Shown: piece by piece, positions 1 to 7,994 of the stretch
Position numbering within the stretch: position 1 is the stretch's first letter
Layout: every line of letters starts with the position of its first letter
Origin: Solirubrobacter soli DSM 22325
GTDB taxonomy: Bacteria > Actinomycetota > Thermoleophilia > Solirubrobacterales > Solirubrobacteraceae
Direction of reading: 5' to 3'
DNA: 64,000 nt
Assembly: GCF_000423665.1 (NCBI RefSeq)
Contig: NZ_KE384074.1
Location: 1 to 64,000, forward strand
Position numbers and translations under genes: made by a program
The notes under the pieces: generated by a model
Told to the model about the DNA's origin: nothing
The model's database searches: none
The model's input: the letters and a program-made list of their open reading frames with translations, nothing else

Positions 1-443
1 AGCTCGGCCTGCGCGGCCGCCAGCGCGGCGCGGGCCTCGGCGAGCCCGGCCGACTCGTCGCGCGGCTGCGCCAGCTCGGCCTGCGCGGCCGCCAGTGCGG
101 CGCGGGTCTCCTCGAGCTGCGCGCGCAGGTCGCTCTCGGCCGCCGCTCCGCTGCGACGGCGCCGGCGGCGCGGCGGCGGCAGCTCGACGACCAGCGTGCG
201 GCCGATCTCGAGCTCGGCCCCCGCGATGTCGTCGCCCGACCACGCGAACGACGCCATCCACGGCTCCTCGGACTCCTGGCTGCCGGACAGCCGCTGGCGC
301 CTCCCGCCCGCGTCGACGGTCAGCGCGGGGCGCGAGACGCGGCGCCCGCGGACGCCGTGCCAGCGGCCGACGACCTCGAGGCGGTCGTCAGCCGTCCACT
401 CGAAGCGCTCGAGATCGAACGAGACCTCACCGACGGCCGGCAT
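1..443 (-). CDS. Coiled-coil protein with an N-terminal beta-rich domain (3' end outside window)
   Basis: Reading leftward from the ATG at 443, the frame stays open to the window edge, giving about 147 residues of an incomplete protein. Residues 1-90 form a compact domain with the pattern FDLERFEWTADDRLEVVGRW, then HGVRGRR. It is followed by a Pro/Arg stretch (about 90-101) and an Ala/Glu/Leu heptad region (LAAAQAEL) that should form a coiled coil. The N-terminal domain clearly resembles that of the protein encoded at 5011-6648, so the two are paralogs. The start codon overlaps the stop of the upstream membrane-protein gene (TGATG), implying translational coupling. I do not recognise the family. 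A cytoplasmic structural or scaffold role is only a guess. Confidence 0.75.
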   Translation of the reverse strand, partial: MPAVGEVSFDLERFEWTADDRLEVVGRWHGVRGRRVSRPALTVDAGGRRQRLSGSQESEEPWMASFAWSGDDIAGAELEIGRTLVVELPPPRRRRRRSGAAAESDLRAQLEETRAALAAAQAELAQPRDESAGLAEARAALAAAQAE

Positions 444-988
444 CAGGTCTCCGTGCCGGCCTCGGGCGGGTCGTCGAGCAGCGAGGAACGCTGCGAGACG
501 GGCTCGCCGGACTCGGTGGGCGGCGGACGGTGATCGACCGCGCTCACGCGCCGGCGCCGGTCACGGCCCTCGACGGCGACCGCGAAGTGGACCTTGCCGA
601 GTGCCAGGAGGGTGCCGAGCGCCATGAAGATCGTGGCGGCGAATGCCATCCAGGCCCCGAGTGCGGGGTCGCCGATCGAGGTTTGCGGCGCGATCAACTG
701 GTTCACAACGAGCACGATCGCCGCCCCGACGATCCAGGGCAGCCAGCGGCGGTCGACCAGGTCGACGGTCGGCACGATCAGCCCGATCGCCGCGACGAAA
801 GCGCCGATCGCGAGAGCCGCGAGGATGAGGTCGGTGATCTCGAATAGCCGCCAAGCATTCACCTTGCCGGCGTCTGCGCCGCCGGCAATTGCCTGGCCGT
901 AGTCCACCCACGGCAGGAACAGGCTCACCAGCAACACAAGCGCCGCGAGGGCCAGAACGAATGGCCCGATGTCGAATCTGCGTGTCAA
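443..988 (-). CDS. Small four-helix membrane protein
   Basis: Encodes 181 residues from a TTG at 988, which is preceded by AAGAGGAGA at good spacing. A longer frame back to 1111 exists, but its extra 41 residues look non-coding and lack such a site. Four hydrophobic segments are visible (about 9-30, 48-72, 79-98 and 107-130), followed by a charged, presumably cytoplasmic tail of about 45 residues rich in Arg, Glu and Pro. No catalytic motif is visible and I do not recognise the family. It is translationally coupled to the coiled-coil gene downstream (TGATG), so the two products probably act together at the membrane. Confidence 0.75.
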   Translation of the reverse strand: MTRRFDIGPFVLALAALVLLVSLFLPWVDYGQAIAGGADAGKVNAWRLFEITDLILAALAIGAFVAAIGLIVPTVDLVDRRWLPWIVGAAIVLVVNQLIAPQTSIGDPALGAWMAFAATIFMALGTLLALGKVHFAVAVEGRDRRRRVSAVDHRPPPTESGEPVSQRSSLLDDPPEAGTET

Positions 989-1054
989 CGAGTCTCCTCT
1001 TGTGGAGTTGACGCGGACAAGGATGACAACCGCCCCCGCCAGATGGCTTTCGTT

Positions 1055-1080
1055 GGAAACCTGACAGAACACCGGTTTCC
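1055..1080. other. Inverted repeat in the intergenic region
   Basis: A perfect 7-bp inverted repeat, GGAAACC and GGTTTCC, with a 12-bp centre. It lies between the GntR gene (stop 1160) and the membrane-protein start (988). A T5 run follows on the plus strand only, but both flanking genes are on the minus strand. It could be a terminator-like hairpin or an operator; neither can be decided from sequence. Confidence 0.4.
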
Positions 1081-1159
1081 CCGTTTTTCGCCTCTTGACG
1101 AGGGAATCCAATCAGTAGGCGCTCCGCATGTCTCCCGATCGAGCGCCCACTTCCCTCCT

Positions 1160-1819
1160 CTACCGCGCGGGCGGATCGCCGACACGGGCCGCCCGCGCGG
1201 CGTCCCCTGCCTCGGCCGCCACCAAGGCCGCCGCTGATTCAGAGAGGTGCTCTCGCAGCACAGTCGGCCCGTCACGCTCCAGCCCCCGCACGAGCGCGGC
1301 GTGGTCGGCTGCCATGCGTTCGACGCTCCAGAGCGGCTCCAACTGCGCGAGGAAGAGCTGCATCTCGCCGTTCAGCGCGGCGTGGGCGGCCTCGATGCGC
1401 GGGCTTTCCGCCGCGTGGACGATCGAGCCGTGCAAGTTCGCGTGCGCCTCGTTGATCGGCCCCCACGCACGCTCGACGCAGGCGGCTTCGAGCGTCGCCA
1501 GCGCCGCGTGCACCGAGGCCGGGAGCCGGCCGCGGTGGCGTTCGAGCGCGAGGCGGGCGGCTTCGACCTCGAGCGCCGTCCGCAACTCGTAGAGCTCGAC
1601 GATCTCCTCCGCCGTCAGGCGGGTCACCCGCGCGCCGCGGTTGGGCTCGATCCGCACCAGCCCCTCCGCGGCCAACTCCCGCAACGCGGCGCGCAGCGTG
1701 TGGCGGGCGACGCCGTAGCGCGCGGTCAGCTCCTGCTCGATCAGCCGCTGGCCGCCGGGCCGCTCGCCCTGGAGGATCTCCTGCCGCAGCGCGGCTACGA
1801 CGGTCTCGACCGTGCTCAC
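1160..1819 (-). CDS. GntR-family transcriptional regulator (FadR/FCD type)
   Basis: Encodes 219 residues. Residues 1-70 are a GntR winged helix-turn-helix (QRLIEQELTARYGVARHTLR, then ALRELAAEGLVRIEPNRGARV). Residues 80-200 are an all-helical FCD ligand-binding domain. FCD regulators bind small carboxylates or acyl-CoAs and release DNA. The start is GTG at 1819, overlapping the stop of the upstream EamA exporter gene as GTGA, so regulator and exporter are co-translated. Two perfect GT-N3-AC type palindromes at 2699-2731, in front of the exporter gene, fit the operator pattern of this family. Autorepression of the exporter-regulator pair is the simplest reading. The ligand is unknown. Confidence 0.88.
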   Translation of the reverse strand: MSTVETVVAALRQEILQGERPGGQRLIEQELTARYGVARHTLRAALRELAAEGLVRIEPNRGARVTRLTAEEIVELYELRTALEVEAARLALERHRGRLPASVHAALATLEAACVERAWGPINEAHANLHGSIVHAAESPRIEAAHAALNGEMQLFLAQLEPLWSVERMAADHAALVRGLERDGPTVLREHLSESAAALVAAEAGDAARAARVGDPPAR

Positions 1820-2691
1820 ACGGTGACCGTAGCGGGGCGGCGGCGGATGTCGGGCGCCGCCAGCACCACCAGGCCGCCGAGGATCAGCGTCCCGCCGAGC
1901 ATCGCGGGCGCGGTCAGGTGCTCGCCCAGCACGATCACGCCGAGCAGCGCCGCGGTCAGCGGCTCGGCCAGGGTGAGGGTGGCGGTCTCGGCAGCGCTCA
2001 GTTGCTTCAGGCCGCGGGCGAAGAGCAGGTAGGCGACCGCGGTCGGGACCACGCCGAGGAACACGATCAGGCCGGCCCCGGCGGGCGTCGCGAGCCCGCC
2101 GCCGGCGAACACGAGCACGGGCAGGAGCAGCACGGCGCCCAGCCCGAACGCCCCCGCCATCACGGTCTCGGGCGAGTGGGCGTGGAGCATCCGCTTCGCC
2201 GCGAGCGTGTAGCCCGCGTAGGACGCGCCAGCGCACAGCGCGAGGCCGACGCCGGGCAGCGAGATGTTCGCGTCCGTGCCGGCGAGGGCGAGCATCGCGA
2301 CCCCGGCGCAGGCGAGGGCCGTCGCGGCCGCCCAGGCGCGGGAGGGCGCGCGCCGCTCCACCGCCCACTCGATCCCACCCGCGAGAGCGGGTGCGGAGCC
2401 GAGCGCGACGATCGTCCCGACCGCGACGCCGGTGTCGTGCACCGCGGCGAAGAACGAGAGCTGGTAGGTCGCGACGGCACCGGCGGCCAGCAGCAGCGGC
2501 CGCTTCGGCAGCGCCGTCAGTCCGCCCCTGGTGAGCAGCGCGACGAGGACCAGCAGCCCGCCGCCGACGAGGATTCGCCCGGCACCCACGCCGGCGGGCG
2601 ACAGGCCGTCCGGCCCGAGCGCCTGCGCGGTACCGGTCGTGCCGAAGCAGAGCGAGGCGAGCAGGACCTGGAGGCGCGCGGTACTGGACAT
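1816..2691 (-). CDS. EamA-family (DMT superfamily) transporter, probable metabolite exporter
   Basis: Encodes 291 residues with about ten hydrophobic helices arranged as two EamA repeats (roughly residues 5-135 and 145-285), the usual size for the family. DMT/EamA proteins commonly export amino acids or other small metabolites across the inner membrane. I chose the ATG at 2691 (MSSTARLQ) over an in-frame start at 2730 because the longer version would begin inside the operator palindromes and adds hydrophilic, unconserved residues. The proposed promoter TTGAAC-17-AACAAT ends 7 bp before this ATG, implying a leaderless mRNA. Its stop overlaps the GntR start, so the adjacent repressor probably controls it. 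Substrate unknown. Confidence 0.85.
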   Translation of the reverse strand: MSSTARLQVLLASLCFGTTGTAQALGPDGLSPAGVGAGRILVGGGLLVLVALLTRGGLTALPKRPLLLAAGAVATYQLSFFAAVHDTGVAVGTIVALGSAPALAGGIEWAVERRAPSRAWAAATALACAGVAMLALAGTDANISLPGVGLALCAGASYAGYTLAAKRMLHAHSPETVMAGAFGLGAVLLLPVLVFAGGGLATPAGAGLIVFLGVVPTAVAYLLFARGLKQLSAAETATLTLAEPLTAALLGVIVLGEHLTAPAMLGGTLILGGLVVLAAPDIRRRPATVTV

Positions 2692-2698
2692 GCGCTCG

Positions 2699-2731
2699 AT
2701 TGTTGCACAATCATCGCGATTGTTCAACAAT
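2699..2731 (-). promoter_or_regulatory. Tandem GntR-type operators over the EamA promoter
   Basis: Two perfect palindromes, ATTGTTGCACAAT (2699-2711) and ATTGTTCAACAAT (2719-2731), are centred 20 bp apart, two helical turns. Each has the GT-N3-AC core typical of FadR-subfamily GntR sites. On the minus strand they cover a possible -35 (TTGAAC) and -10 (AACAAT) with 17-bp spacing, upstream of the exporter ATG at 2691. The right-hand site lies within the last codons of the SDR gene. The likely binder is the GntR protein encoded at 1160-1819. The sites are seen directly; the assignment is inferred. Confidence 0.7.
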
Positions 2732-3514
2732 ACGTTTGAGCAAGAGCCTGTCCATGGCGCGGCCCGGCAGCACGCGGGCGATGGCAGCCTGGATCTGCGC
2801 GTTGCGGCCGACGACGTAGCGCGTGCGCGGACGTTCGGCGAGGAGCGCGGTGGCGACGATCCGCGCCACGGCCTCGGGCGGCAGCCCCTCTTCGTTCTGG
2901 CGCTGCGCGAGCGCGCGCAGCGAGGCGACGAGCTTGCCGTAGCGCTCGTGGGCGACGGGCGGCATCGCCTCGTACAGCGCGTCGGCGGCGGTGAGCGAGC
3001 GGTCCCAGATCGGGGTCGCGATCGAGCCCGGCTCGACGAGGACGACGGGAACGTCCTGCTGTTCGCGGCGCAGCGAGTCGCTCAGCGCCTCCAGCGCGAA
3101 CTTCGACGCCGCGTACGGTCCGTACAGCGGCAGCGCGACCCGGCCGGCGATCGAGGAGATGTTCACGATCCGGCCGCCGGCCCGTCTCAGGGCCGGCATG
3201 CAGGCCTGGATCACCGCGAGCTGGGCGATCACGTTGACCTCGAGCTGGCGGCGGAGCTCGTCGATCGGGAGGAACTCGAGCGGGCCGGTGATCGCGATGC
3301 CGGCGTTGTTGACGAGGCCGTCGAGGCGCTCGATCTCCCTCAGGTGCTCGGGTTCGAGGACGTCGAGGTGGATCGTCGTGATGCCCTGCCCCAGATCCTG
3401 CGGCGTGCGCATGCCCGCGAGGACGTTCGCGCCCAGCTGCGCGAGCAGGAGCGCGGTCGCGCGCCCGATGCCGGTCGAGGCGCCGGTGACGAGCACGGTG
3501 CGGCCGTCGAGCAT
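2711..3514 (-). CDS. Short-chain dehydrogenase/reductase (SDR)
   Basis: Encodes 267 residues of a classical SDR, an NAD(P)-dependent oxidoreductase. The Rossmann motif TGASTGIG is at residues 10-17, the NNAG motif near 68-71, the catalytic serine in NISSIAG (about 119-120), and the YxxxK pair at Tyr133/Lys137 (YAASK). The start is ATG at 3514 (MLDGRTVLVTG). The gene lies head-to-head with the DNA ligase gene, with only 25 bp between start codons. The exporter/GntR genes follow 19 bp downstream, and its last codons carry one operator palindrome. Substrate unknown; the C-terminal tail resembles actinobacterial oxidoreductases of the YbbO/retinol-dehydrogenase-like group. Confidence 0.88.
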   Translation of the reverse strand: MLDGRTVLVTGASTGIGRATALLLAQLGANVLAGMRTPQDLGQGITTIHLDVLEPEHLREIERLDGLVNNAGIAITGPLEFLPIDELRRQLEVNVIAQLAVIQACMPALRRAGGRIVNISSIAGRVALPLYGPYAASKFALEALSDSLRREQQDVPVVLVEPGSIATPIWDRSLTAADALYEAMPPVAHERYGKLVASLRALAQRQNEEGLPPEAVARIVATALLAERPRTRYVVGRNAQIQAAIARVLPGRAMDRLLLKRIVEQSR

Positions 3515-3539
3515 CTGGGCGAGCCTATTGAATGTGCGG

Positions 3540-5024
3540 ATGCTGTTCGCCGAGCTCGCCGCCGCCACCGAGGACGTCCGTGCGATGTCAGGCCGCAAGG
3601 CGAAGGTGGCGCGGCTGGCGGAGGCGTTGCGGGGGCTGGACGAAGGCGAGCGGGCGGCGGGCGCCGGGTACCTGGCGGGCGCGCCTCGGCAGCGGGTGCT
3701 CGGGGTCGGGTGGGCGTCGCTGCGGGAGCTGCCGCCGGCCGCCTCGACGGCGTCTCTGACGGTCGCCGACGTGGATGTGGCCTTCGCCGCCCTGGCGGAG
3801 CTGAGCGGCGCCGGGTCGGTGGGCGCGCGGCGGGCGGCCCTCGCGGGGTTGCTCGGTCGCGCGACGGAGTCCGAGCAGGCGTTCCTGCGAGCGCTGATCA
3901 TCGGGGACCTGCGGCAGGGGGCGTTGGCGGCCGTCGTCGGCGACGCGGTGGCGGCGGCCGCGGGCGTGCCGGTCGGCGCCGTGCGGCGGGCGTTGATGCT
4001 GCGCGGAGACCTGGGCGCGGTGGCCGTCGCCGCCTTGGACGGCGGTGCGGAGGCGCTGGCGTCGTTCCAGCTCGAGGTCGGCCGCCCGATCGCGCCGATG
4101 CTCGCGTCGACGGCCGCCGACGTCGCCGCCGCGATCGAGAAGACCGGGCCCGCCGCGGTCGAGTGGAAGCTCGACGGGGCGCGCATCCAGGTCCATCGGT
4201 CCGCTTCGGGCGTCCGCATCTTCACGCGCACGCTGGACGAGGTGACCGATCGGCTGCCGGAGATCGTGTCGGCGGCTTCGGCGTTGCCGGGCGCCGCGTT
4301 CGTCCTGGACGGCGAGGCGATCGCGCTGCGCGACGACGGGCGGCCCTACCCGTTCCAGGTGACCGGGTCGCGGTTCGCGTCGCGCGGGGCGCACGAGGTC
4401 GCGTTGACGCCGATGTTCTTCGACCTGCTGCATCTCGACGGGCTCGACCTGCTCGATCGACCGGGTTCTGAGCGTGCCGCGGCGCTGTCGGCGCTGGTGC
4501 CGGCGGAGTGGCGGGTCCCGCGCGGAGGGCCGGAGATGCTCTCGGAGGCGCTGGCCGCCGGTCACGAGGGCGTCGTGGTGAAGGCGTTGGACGCGCCCTA
4601 CGAGGCGGGACGGCGCGGGTCGGCGTGGGTGAAGGTCAAGCCTGTCCACACGCTCGACCTCGTGATCCTGGGCGTCGAGTGGGGCTCGGGCCGGCGCCGC
4701 GGCTGGCTCTCGAACCTCCACCTGGGCGCGCGAGGCGCTGATGGCGGGTTCGTGATGCTCGGCAAGACCTTCAAAGGCCTGACCGACGCGATGCTCGAGT
4801 GGCAGACGGAGAAGCTGCTCTCGCTGGAGGAGCGACGCGCCGGGCACGTCGTGTTCGTGCGGCCCGAGCTGGTCGTCGAGATCGCGTTCGACGGCGTCCA
4901 GACCTCGCCGCGCTACCCGGGTGGCGTCGCGCTCCGGTTCGCGCGGGTCGTGCGCTACCGCGAGGACAAGCCGGCGTCCGAAGCGGACACCCTCGAGTCG
5001 GTGCTCGCGCTCAGATCAGCGTGA
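3540..5024 (+). CDS. ligB: ATP-dependent DNA ligase (LigB type)
   Basis: Encodes 494 residues of an ATP-dependent DNA ligase, which seals nicked DNA through a ligase-AMP intermediate. The N-terminal DNA-binding domain spans about 1-180. Motif I is EWKLDGARIQ with adenylated Lys210, followed by FVLDGEAI (motif III), HEGVVVKALDAPYEAGRR (motif IV) and WVKVKP (motif V). An OB-fold C-terminus follows to residue 494. Length and architecture match mycobacterial LigB-like enzymes rather than the LigD end-joining enzymes, and no Ku gene is nearby. The ATG at 3540 has no Shine-Dalgarno; a TATTGA box about 8 bp upstream suggests a leaderless transcript. Its 3' end overlaps the convergent gene at 5011 by 14 bp. 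Confidence 0.92.
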   Translation: MLFAELAAATEDVRAMSGRKAKVARLAEALRGLDEGERAAGAGYLAGAPRQRVLGVGWASLRELPPAASTASLTVADVDVAFAALAELSGAGSVGARRAALAGLLGRATESEQAFLRALIIGDLRQGALAAVVGDAVAAAAGVPVGAVRRALMLRGDLGAVAVAALDGGAEALASFQLEVGRPIAPMLASTAADVAAAIEKTGPAAVEWKLDGARIQVHRSASGVRIFTRTLDEVTDRLPEIVSAASALPGAAFVLDGEAIALRDDGRPYPFQVTGSRFASRGAHEVALTPMFFDLLHLDGLDLLDRPGSERAAALSALVPAEWRVPRGGPEMLSEALAAGHEGVVVKALDAPYEAGRRGSAWVKVKPVHTLDLVILGVEWGSGRRRGWLSNLHLGARGADGGFVMLGKTFKGLTDAMLEWQTEKLLSLEERRAGHVVFVRPELVVEIAFDGVQTSPRYPGGVALRFARVVRYREDKPASEADTLESVLALRSA

Positions 5025-6648
5025 TCAGGATCGTCAGCACGACGATCAGCGCCACCGCCACCACGACGATCGCCGCGACCCGCGTCCGCGTGTCCCACTC
5101 CTCGGTCCGCCTCGGCCGCGGCGTGCGCGGTGTGCGAGGCGGCAGCGGCTTGACCTCGACCGGCTGCGCGTTCTCGGCCGCGACCTGCATCTCCGCCAAC
5201 TCCCGCTCGAGCCGCGTGACGTGAGCGACAGCAGCCTGCGCCCGCGCATTCGACACCGCCAACTGCCCCTCGAGCTCGACGATCTCCTGCGCCCGCTCGA
5301 CCGCGCTGTCGTGGTGCGACGACAGCCCTTCGATCTGCTGCCGCGCCTCGGCGAGCTCGCGCGCGAGCGCCTCCCGCTCGGCCCGCTCCTCGACCAACCG
5401 CCGCTCGAGCGCGAGCACAGCGATCTCCGCCGCCACCGTCGTCGGCGCGTGTGCGGGCACCACCGGCGTTTCTGGCACGTCGGCGCTCGGGGTGTGAAGG
5501 GAGGTTGACGGCGGCGCCGCCGCGGCGGGTGGCGCCGGCCGCGCGGCGGCGGGTGGCACCGGCCGCGCGGCGGATGATGTCGCGGGCGGGGTGGCGGCGC
5601 GCGGCGCGGGGTCGACGGGCGGCGAGACGTCGGCCGCGGGTTCCGCGCCGGCGGGCGACGTCGTGGGACGCGGCGCGGGCTCGGCGGGCGGCGAGACGTC
5701 GGCCGTGGACGCGGCGGCGACCGCCGGCGCCTCCGCGCGCGGCGCGGGCTTAGCCGGCGGCGTCTTGCTGCGCGGCGTGGGGTCGGCGGGCGGCGAGACG
5801 TCGGCCGTGGACGCGGCGGCGAGCGGCGGCGCCTCCGCGCGCGCCGCGGGCTCAACCGGCGGCGCCTCGCTGCGCGGCGCGGGGTCGGCGGGCGGCGAGA
5901 CGTCGGTCGCCGGGTCCGCGCGGGCGGGCAGCGTGTCAGCGCGGGGCGGCACGTCGGTGGGCGCCGCAGTCCCGGGCGGCGCCTCCGCCCGCGGCGCGGG
6001 CTTGGCGTGAGGCGAAGTGTCGGCCGCGGGCGTCGCCTCGGCGGCCGGCGCCGGCTCGGCTTCGGCGGACGGCGCGGCGGTGTCCGTGGGGCGCGGCGCC
6101 GCGGCCTCTTCGCTCCGACCTGCCGCGGGCGGCTTCTTCGCGGCCGGGGGCTTGCGCTTGGCGCGTGCCTTGGGCTTTGCGCTCGCGGCTGCCGGGGACA
6201 GCTCGTCGGCCGGCGGTTCGGTCTCGGTGGGCGCCTCCGGCTCCGGGCGGCGGGGCGCCGGGGGGCGGCGGGGTTCGGGTTTCGGGCGGGGGCGCGGGGT
6301 CAGTGGCCGGCTCGGTGCGGCGGCGCCTGGGGCGGGAAGGTCGACGATGACGTCGGGGGAGACCTCGAGGCGGGGGTCGGTCACGCCGGACTGGGCGCCG
6401 CGCCAGGTGAAGGCGGCGGTCCAGAGATCGTCGGTGTCGGCGGCCCAGGGTTTGTGGTCGAGCACGGCGATCAGGCGCCGGCGGCGGCCGTCCACACGGG
6501 TGTGGAGGGTCGGGCGGACGAAGCGCCGGCCGCGGACGCCGTACCAGCGGCCGGAGACCTCGATCCGGTCGGCGGCGGTCCAGTCGAAGCTCTCGAGCTC
6601 GAACGCGAGGTCGGTGAAGGGATCCGCCGGTGTGTCGATGCGCGCCAT
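5011..6648 (-). CDS. Tail-anchored protein with Pro/Ala repeats and a coiled coil
   Basis: Encodes 545 residues. Residues 1-105 are the same beta-rich domain as in the paralog at 1-443 (shared FDWTAADRIEVSGRWYGVRGRR pattern). Residues about 110-370 are a low-complexity Pro/Ala/Glu/Lys region with imperfect repeats of roughly 35 residues (STADVSPPADPTPR core). Residues about 375-490 form a Glu/Ala/Leu coiled coil. The last 25 residues are one hydrophobic helix (VAAIVVVAVALIVVLTILI), so the protein should be anchored in the membrane by its tail with the bulk in the cytoplasm. No enzymatic motif is seen and the family is unrecognised. A scaffold or envelope-tether role is an inference. Confidence 0.8.
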   Translation of the reverse strand: MARIDTPADPFTDLAFELESFDWTAADRIEVSGRWYGVRGRRFVRPTLHTRVDGRRRRLIAVLDHKPWAADTDDLWTAAFTWRGAQSGVTDPRLEVSPDVIVDLPAPGAAAPSRPLTPRPRPKPEPRRPPAPRRPEPEAPTETEPPADELSPAAASAKPKARAKRKPPAAKKPPAAGRSEEAAAPRPTDTAAPSAEAEPAPAAEATPAADTSPHAKPAPRAEAPPGTAAPTDVPPRADTLPARADPATDVSPPADPAPRSEAPPVEPAARAEAPPLAAASTADVSPPADPTPRSKTPPAKPAPRAEAPAVAAASTADVSPPAEPAPRPTTSPAGAEPAADVSPPVDPAPRAATPPATSSAARPVPPAAARPAPPAAAAPPSTSLHTPSADVPETPVVPAHAPTTVAAEIAVLALERRLVEERAEREALARELAEARQQIEGLSSHHDSAVERAQEIVELEGQLAVSNARAQAAVAHVTRLERELAEMQVAAENAQPVEVKPLPPRTPRTPRPRRTEEWDTRTRVAAIVVVAVALIVVLTILITLI

Positions 6649-6701
6649 CAGAACACCCGTGTACCCATCCTGGCACGACCTGGTGCTTCACTGGTTGCTC
6701 G

Positions 6702-7994
6702 ATGAAGCGGCGGATCGCGGTGGATCTGAGCGTCCTGCGCGAGAACCGTGGTCTCCGGCTGCTGATCTCCGGGGAGCTGATCTCCGGCCTGGGGTCACAG
6801 GCCACGCTGGTCGCGATCCCGTTTCAGATCTACACGCTGACGCATTCGCCGGCGTTGGTGGGCCTCCTCGGAATCGTCGAATTGATCCCGATCGTCGTGT
6901 GCTCGTTGTTCGCGGGCGCGATCGCGGATCGGGTCGAGCGGCGGCGGTTGATGTTCGCCGCGCAGCTGGCGATCGCCACGTCCGCGGCGGCGCTGGCTTC
7001 GATCTCGTTCGCCGAGGACCCGCCGGTCGCCCTGATCTTCGCGTTCGCGGCGCTGCTCGCTGCCGGCTCGACCGTCGACAACGTCACCCGCTCCGCCGTC
7101 GTGCCGGCGCTGGCGGGCGATCGGCTCAGAGCCGCGCTCTCACTCAGCTATGGCCTCCACCAGGTGTCGGCGGTGGTCGGGCCCGCGCTGGGCGGCCTGC
7201 TGATCGCGGCGACGAGCGTCGGGTCGGCGTACACGATCCAGGCCGTGGGCTTCGTCGCGATGCTCGGCATCACCGTCGCCCTCCCCCGCCTCGATCCGGC
7301 GCCGACGGAGACCGAGCACCCGCCGATCCTGCGCTCGATCAAGGAGGGACTGACGTTCGTCCGCCACAACAGCGCGCTGATGGGGTCGTTCGCGGCCGAC
7401 CTCGTCGCGATGACGTTCGGCATGCCGCGCGCGCTCTTCGCGGTGCTCGCGCTCACGGTCTACGACGCGGGTGCGAGCGGCACCGGCCTGCTGTACGCGT
7501 CCGTGTCCGCCGGGGCGACGATCGCCGCGCTGACGACCGGCTGGGTCGAGCACGCCCGCTGGCTCGGGCGGATCGTCGTGGGCGCGGTGGCGGTGTGGGG
7601 ACTCTCGATCGCCGCGGCCGGCTTCATGCCGTCGATCTGGCCCGCCGCCGCGCTGCTGGCGCTCGCGGGCGCCGCCGACAGCATCAGCGCCGTCTGCCGC
7701 TCGATCATCAACCAGACCGTCACCCCTGAGGAGCTCCGCGGGAGGATGTCCGCGATCTTCATGCTCGTGGTGACGAGCGGGCCGCGGTTGGGCGATCTCG
7801 AGTCGGGGATCGCGGCCTCGGTGACGACCGCGGGCGTCGCCGTCGTCAGCGGCGGGCTCGCGTGCGTGGCCGGAATCGCGCTGATCGCGCTCCTGTTTCC
7901 CGCGCTGATCGCGTTCGACGGGAGGCAACCGGCCGTGGCAGCCGGCGGATCAGACCTTGACGGCGATGATGCGGTCGTCGCCGGAGCGCGGTGA
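6702..7994 (+). CDS. MFS transporter, EntS-like exporter
   Basis: Encodes 430 residues with about 12 transmembrane segments. The first half carries GELISGLGSQATLVAIPFQIY and the loop motif ADRVERRRLM, typical of the EntS/MFS_3 group that includes the enterobactin exporter and macrolide pumps. The ATG at 6702 (MKRRIAVDLSVLRENRGLRLL) is preferred to an upstream ATG at 6630, whose extra Cys/His-rich residues overlap the divergent gene's start. The last 45 bp overlap the convergent sugar-dehydrogenase gene, so its final residues are poorly constrained. Substrate unknown; an efflux role is inferred from the family. Confidence 0.88.
   Translation: MKRRIAVDLSVLRENRGLRLLISGELISGLGSQATLVAIPFQIYTLTHSPALVGLLGIVELIPIVVCSLFAGAIADRVERRRLMFAAQLAIATSAAALASISFAEDPPVALIFAFAALLAAGSTVDNVTRSAVVPALAGDRLRAALSLSYGLHQVSAVVGPALGGLLIAATSVGSAYTIQAVGFVAMLGITVALPRLDPAPTETEHPPILRSIKEGLTFVRHNSALMGSFAADLVAMTFGMPRALFAVLALTVYDAGASGTGLLYASVSAGATIAALTTGWVEHARWLGRIVVGAVAVWGLSIAAAGFMPSIWPAAALLALAGAADSISAVCRSIINQTVTPEELRGRMSAIFMLVVTSGPRLGDLESGIAASVTTAGVAVVSGGLACVAGIALIALLFPALIAFDGRQPAVAAGGSDLDGDDAVVAGAR

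Noticed and set aside
2692..2730. An upstream start at 2730 for the EamA exporter
   Set aside because: It would start inside the operator palindromes and add hydrophilic residues not expected before the first helix of this family.
2531..4471. A 646-codon plus-strand frame across the SDR and ligase genes
   Set aside because: It runs through two well-supported genes in other frames and has a Gly/Arg-rich composition typical of GC shadow frames.
6630..6701. An ATG at 6630 as the start of the first MFS transporter
   Set aside because: The additional residues are Cys/His-rich and overlap the start of the divergent gene; the ATG at 6702 begins the conserved N-terminus.
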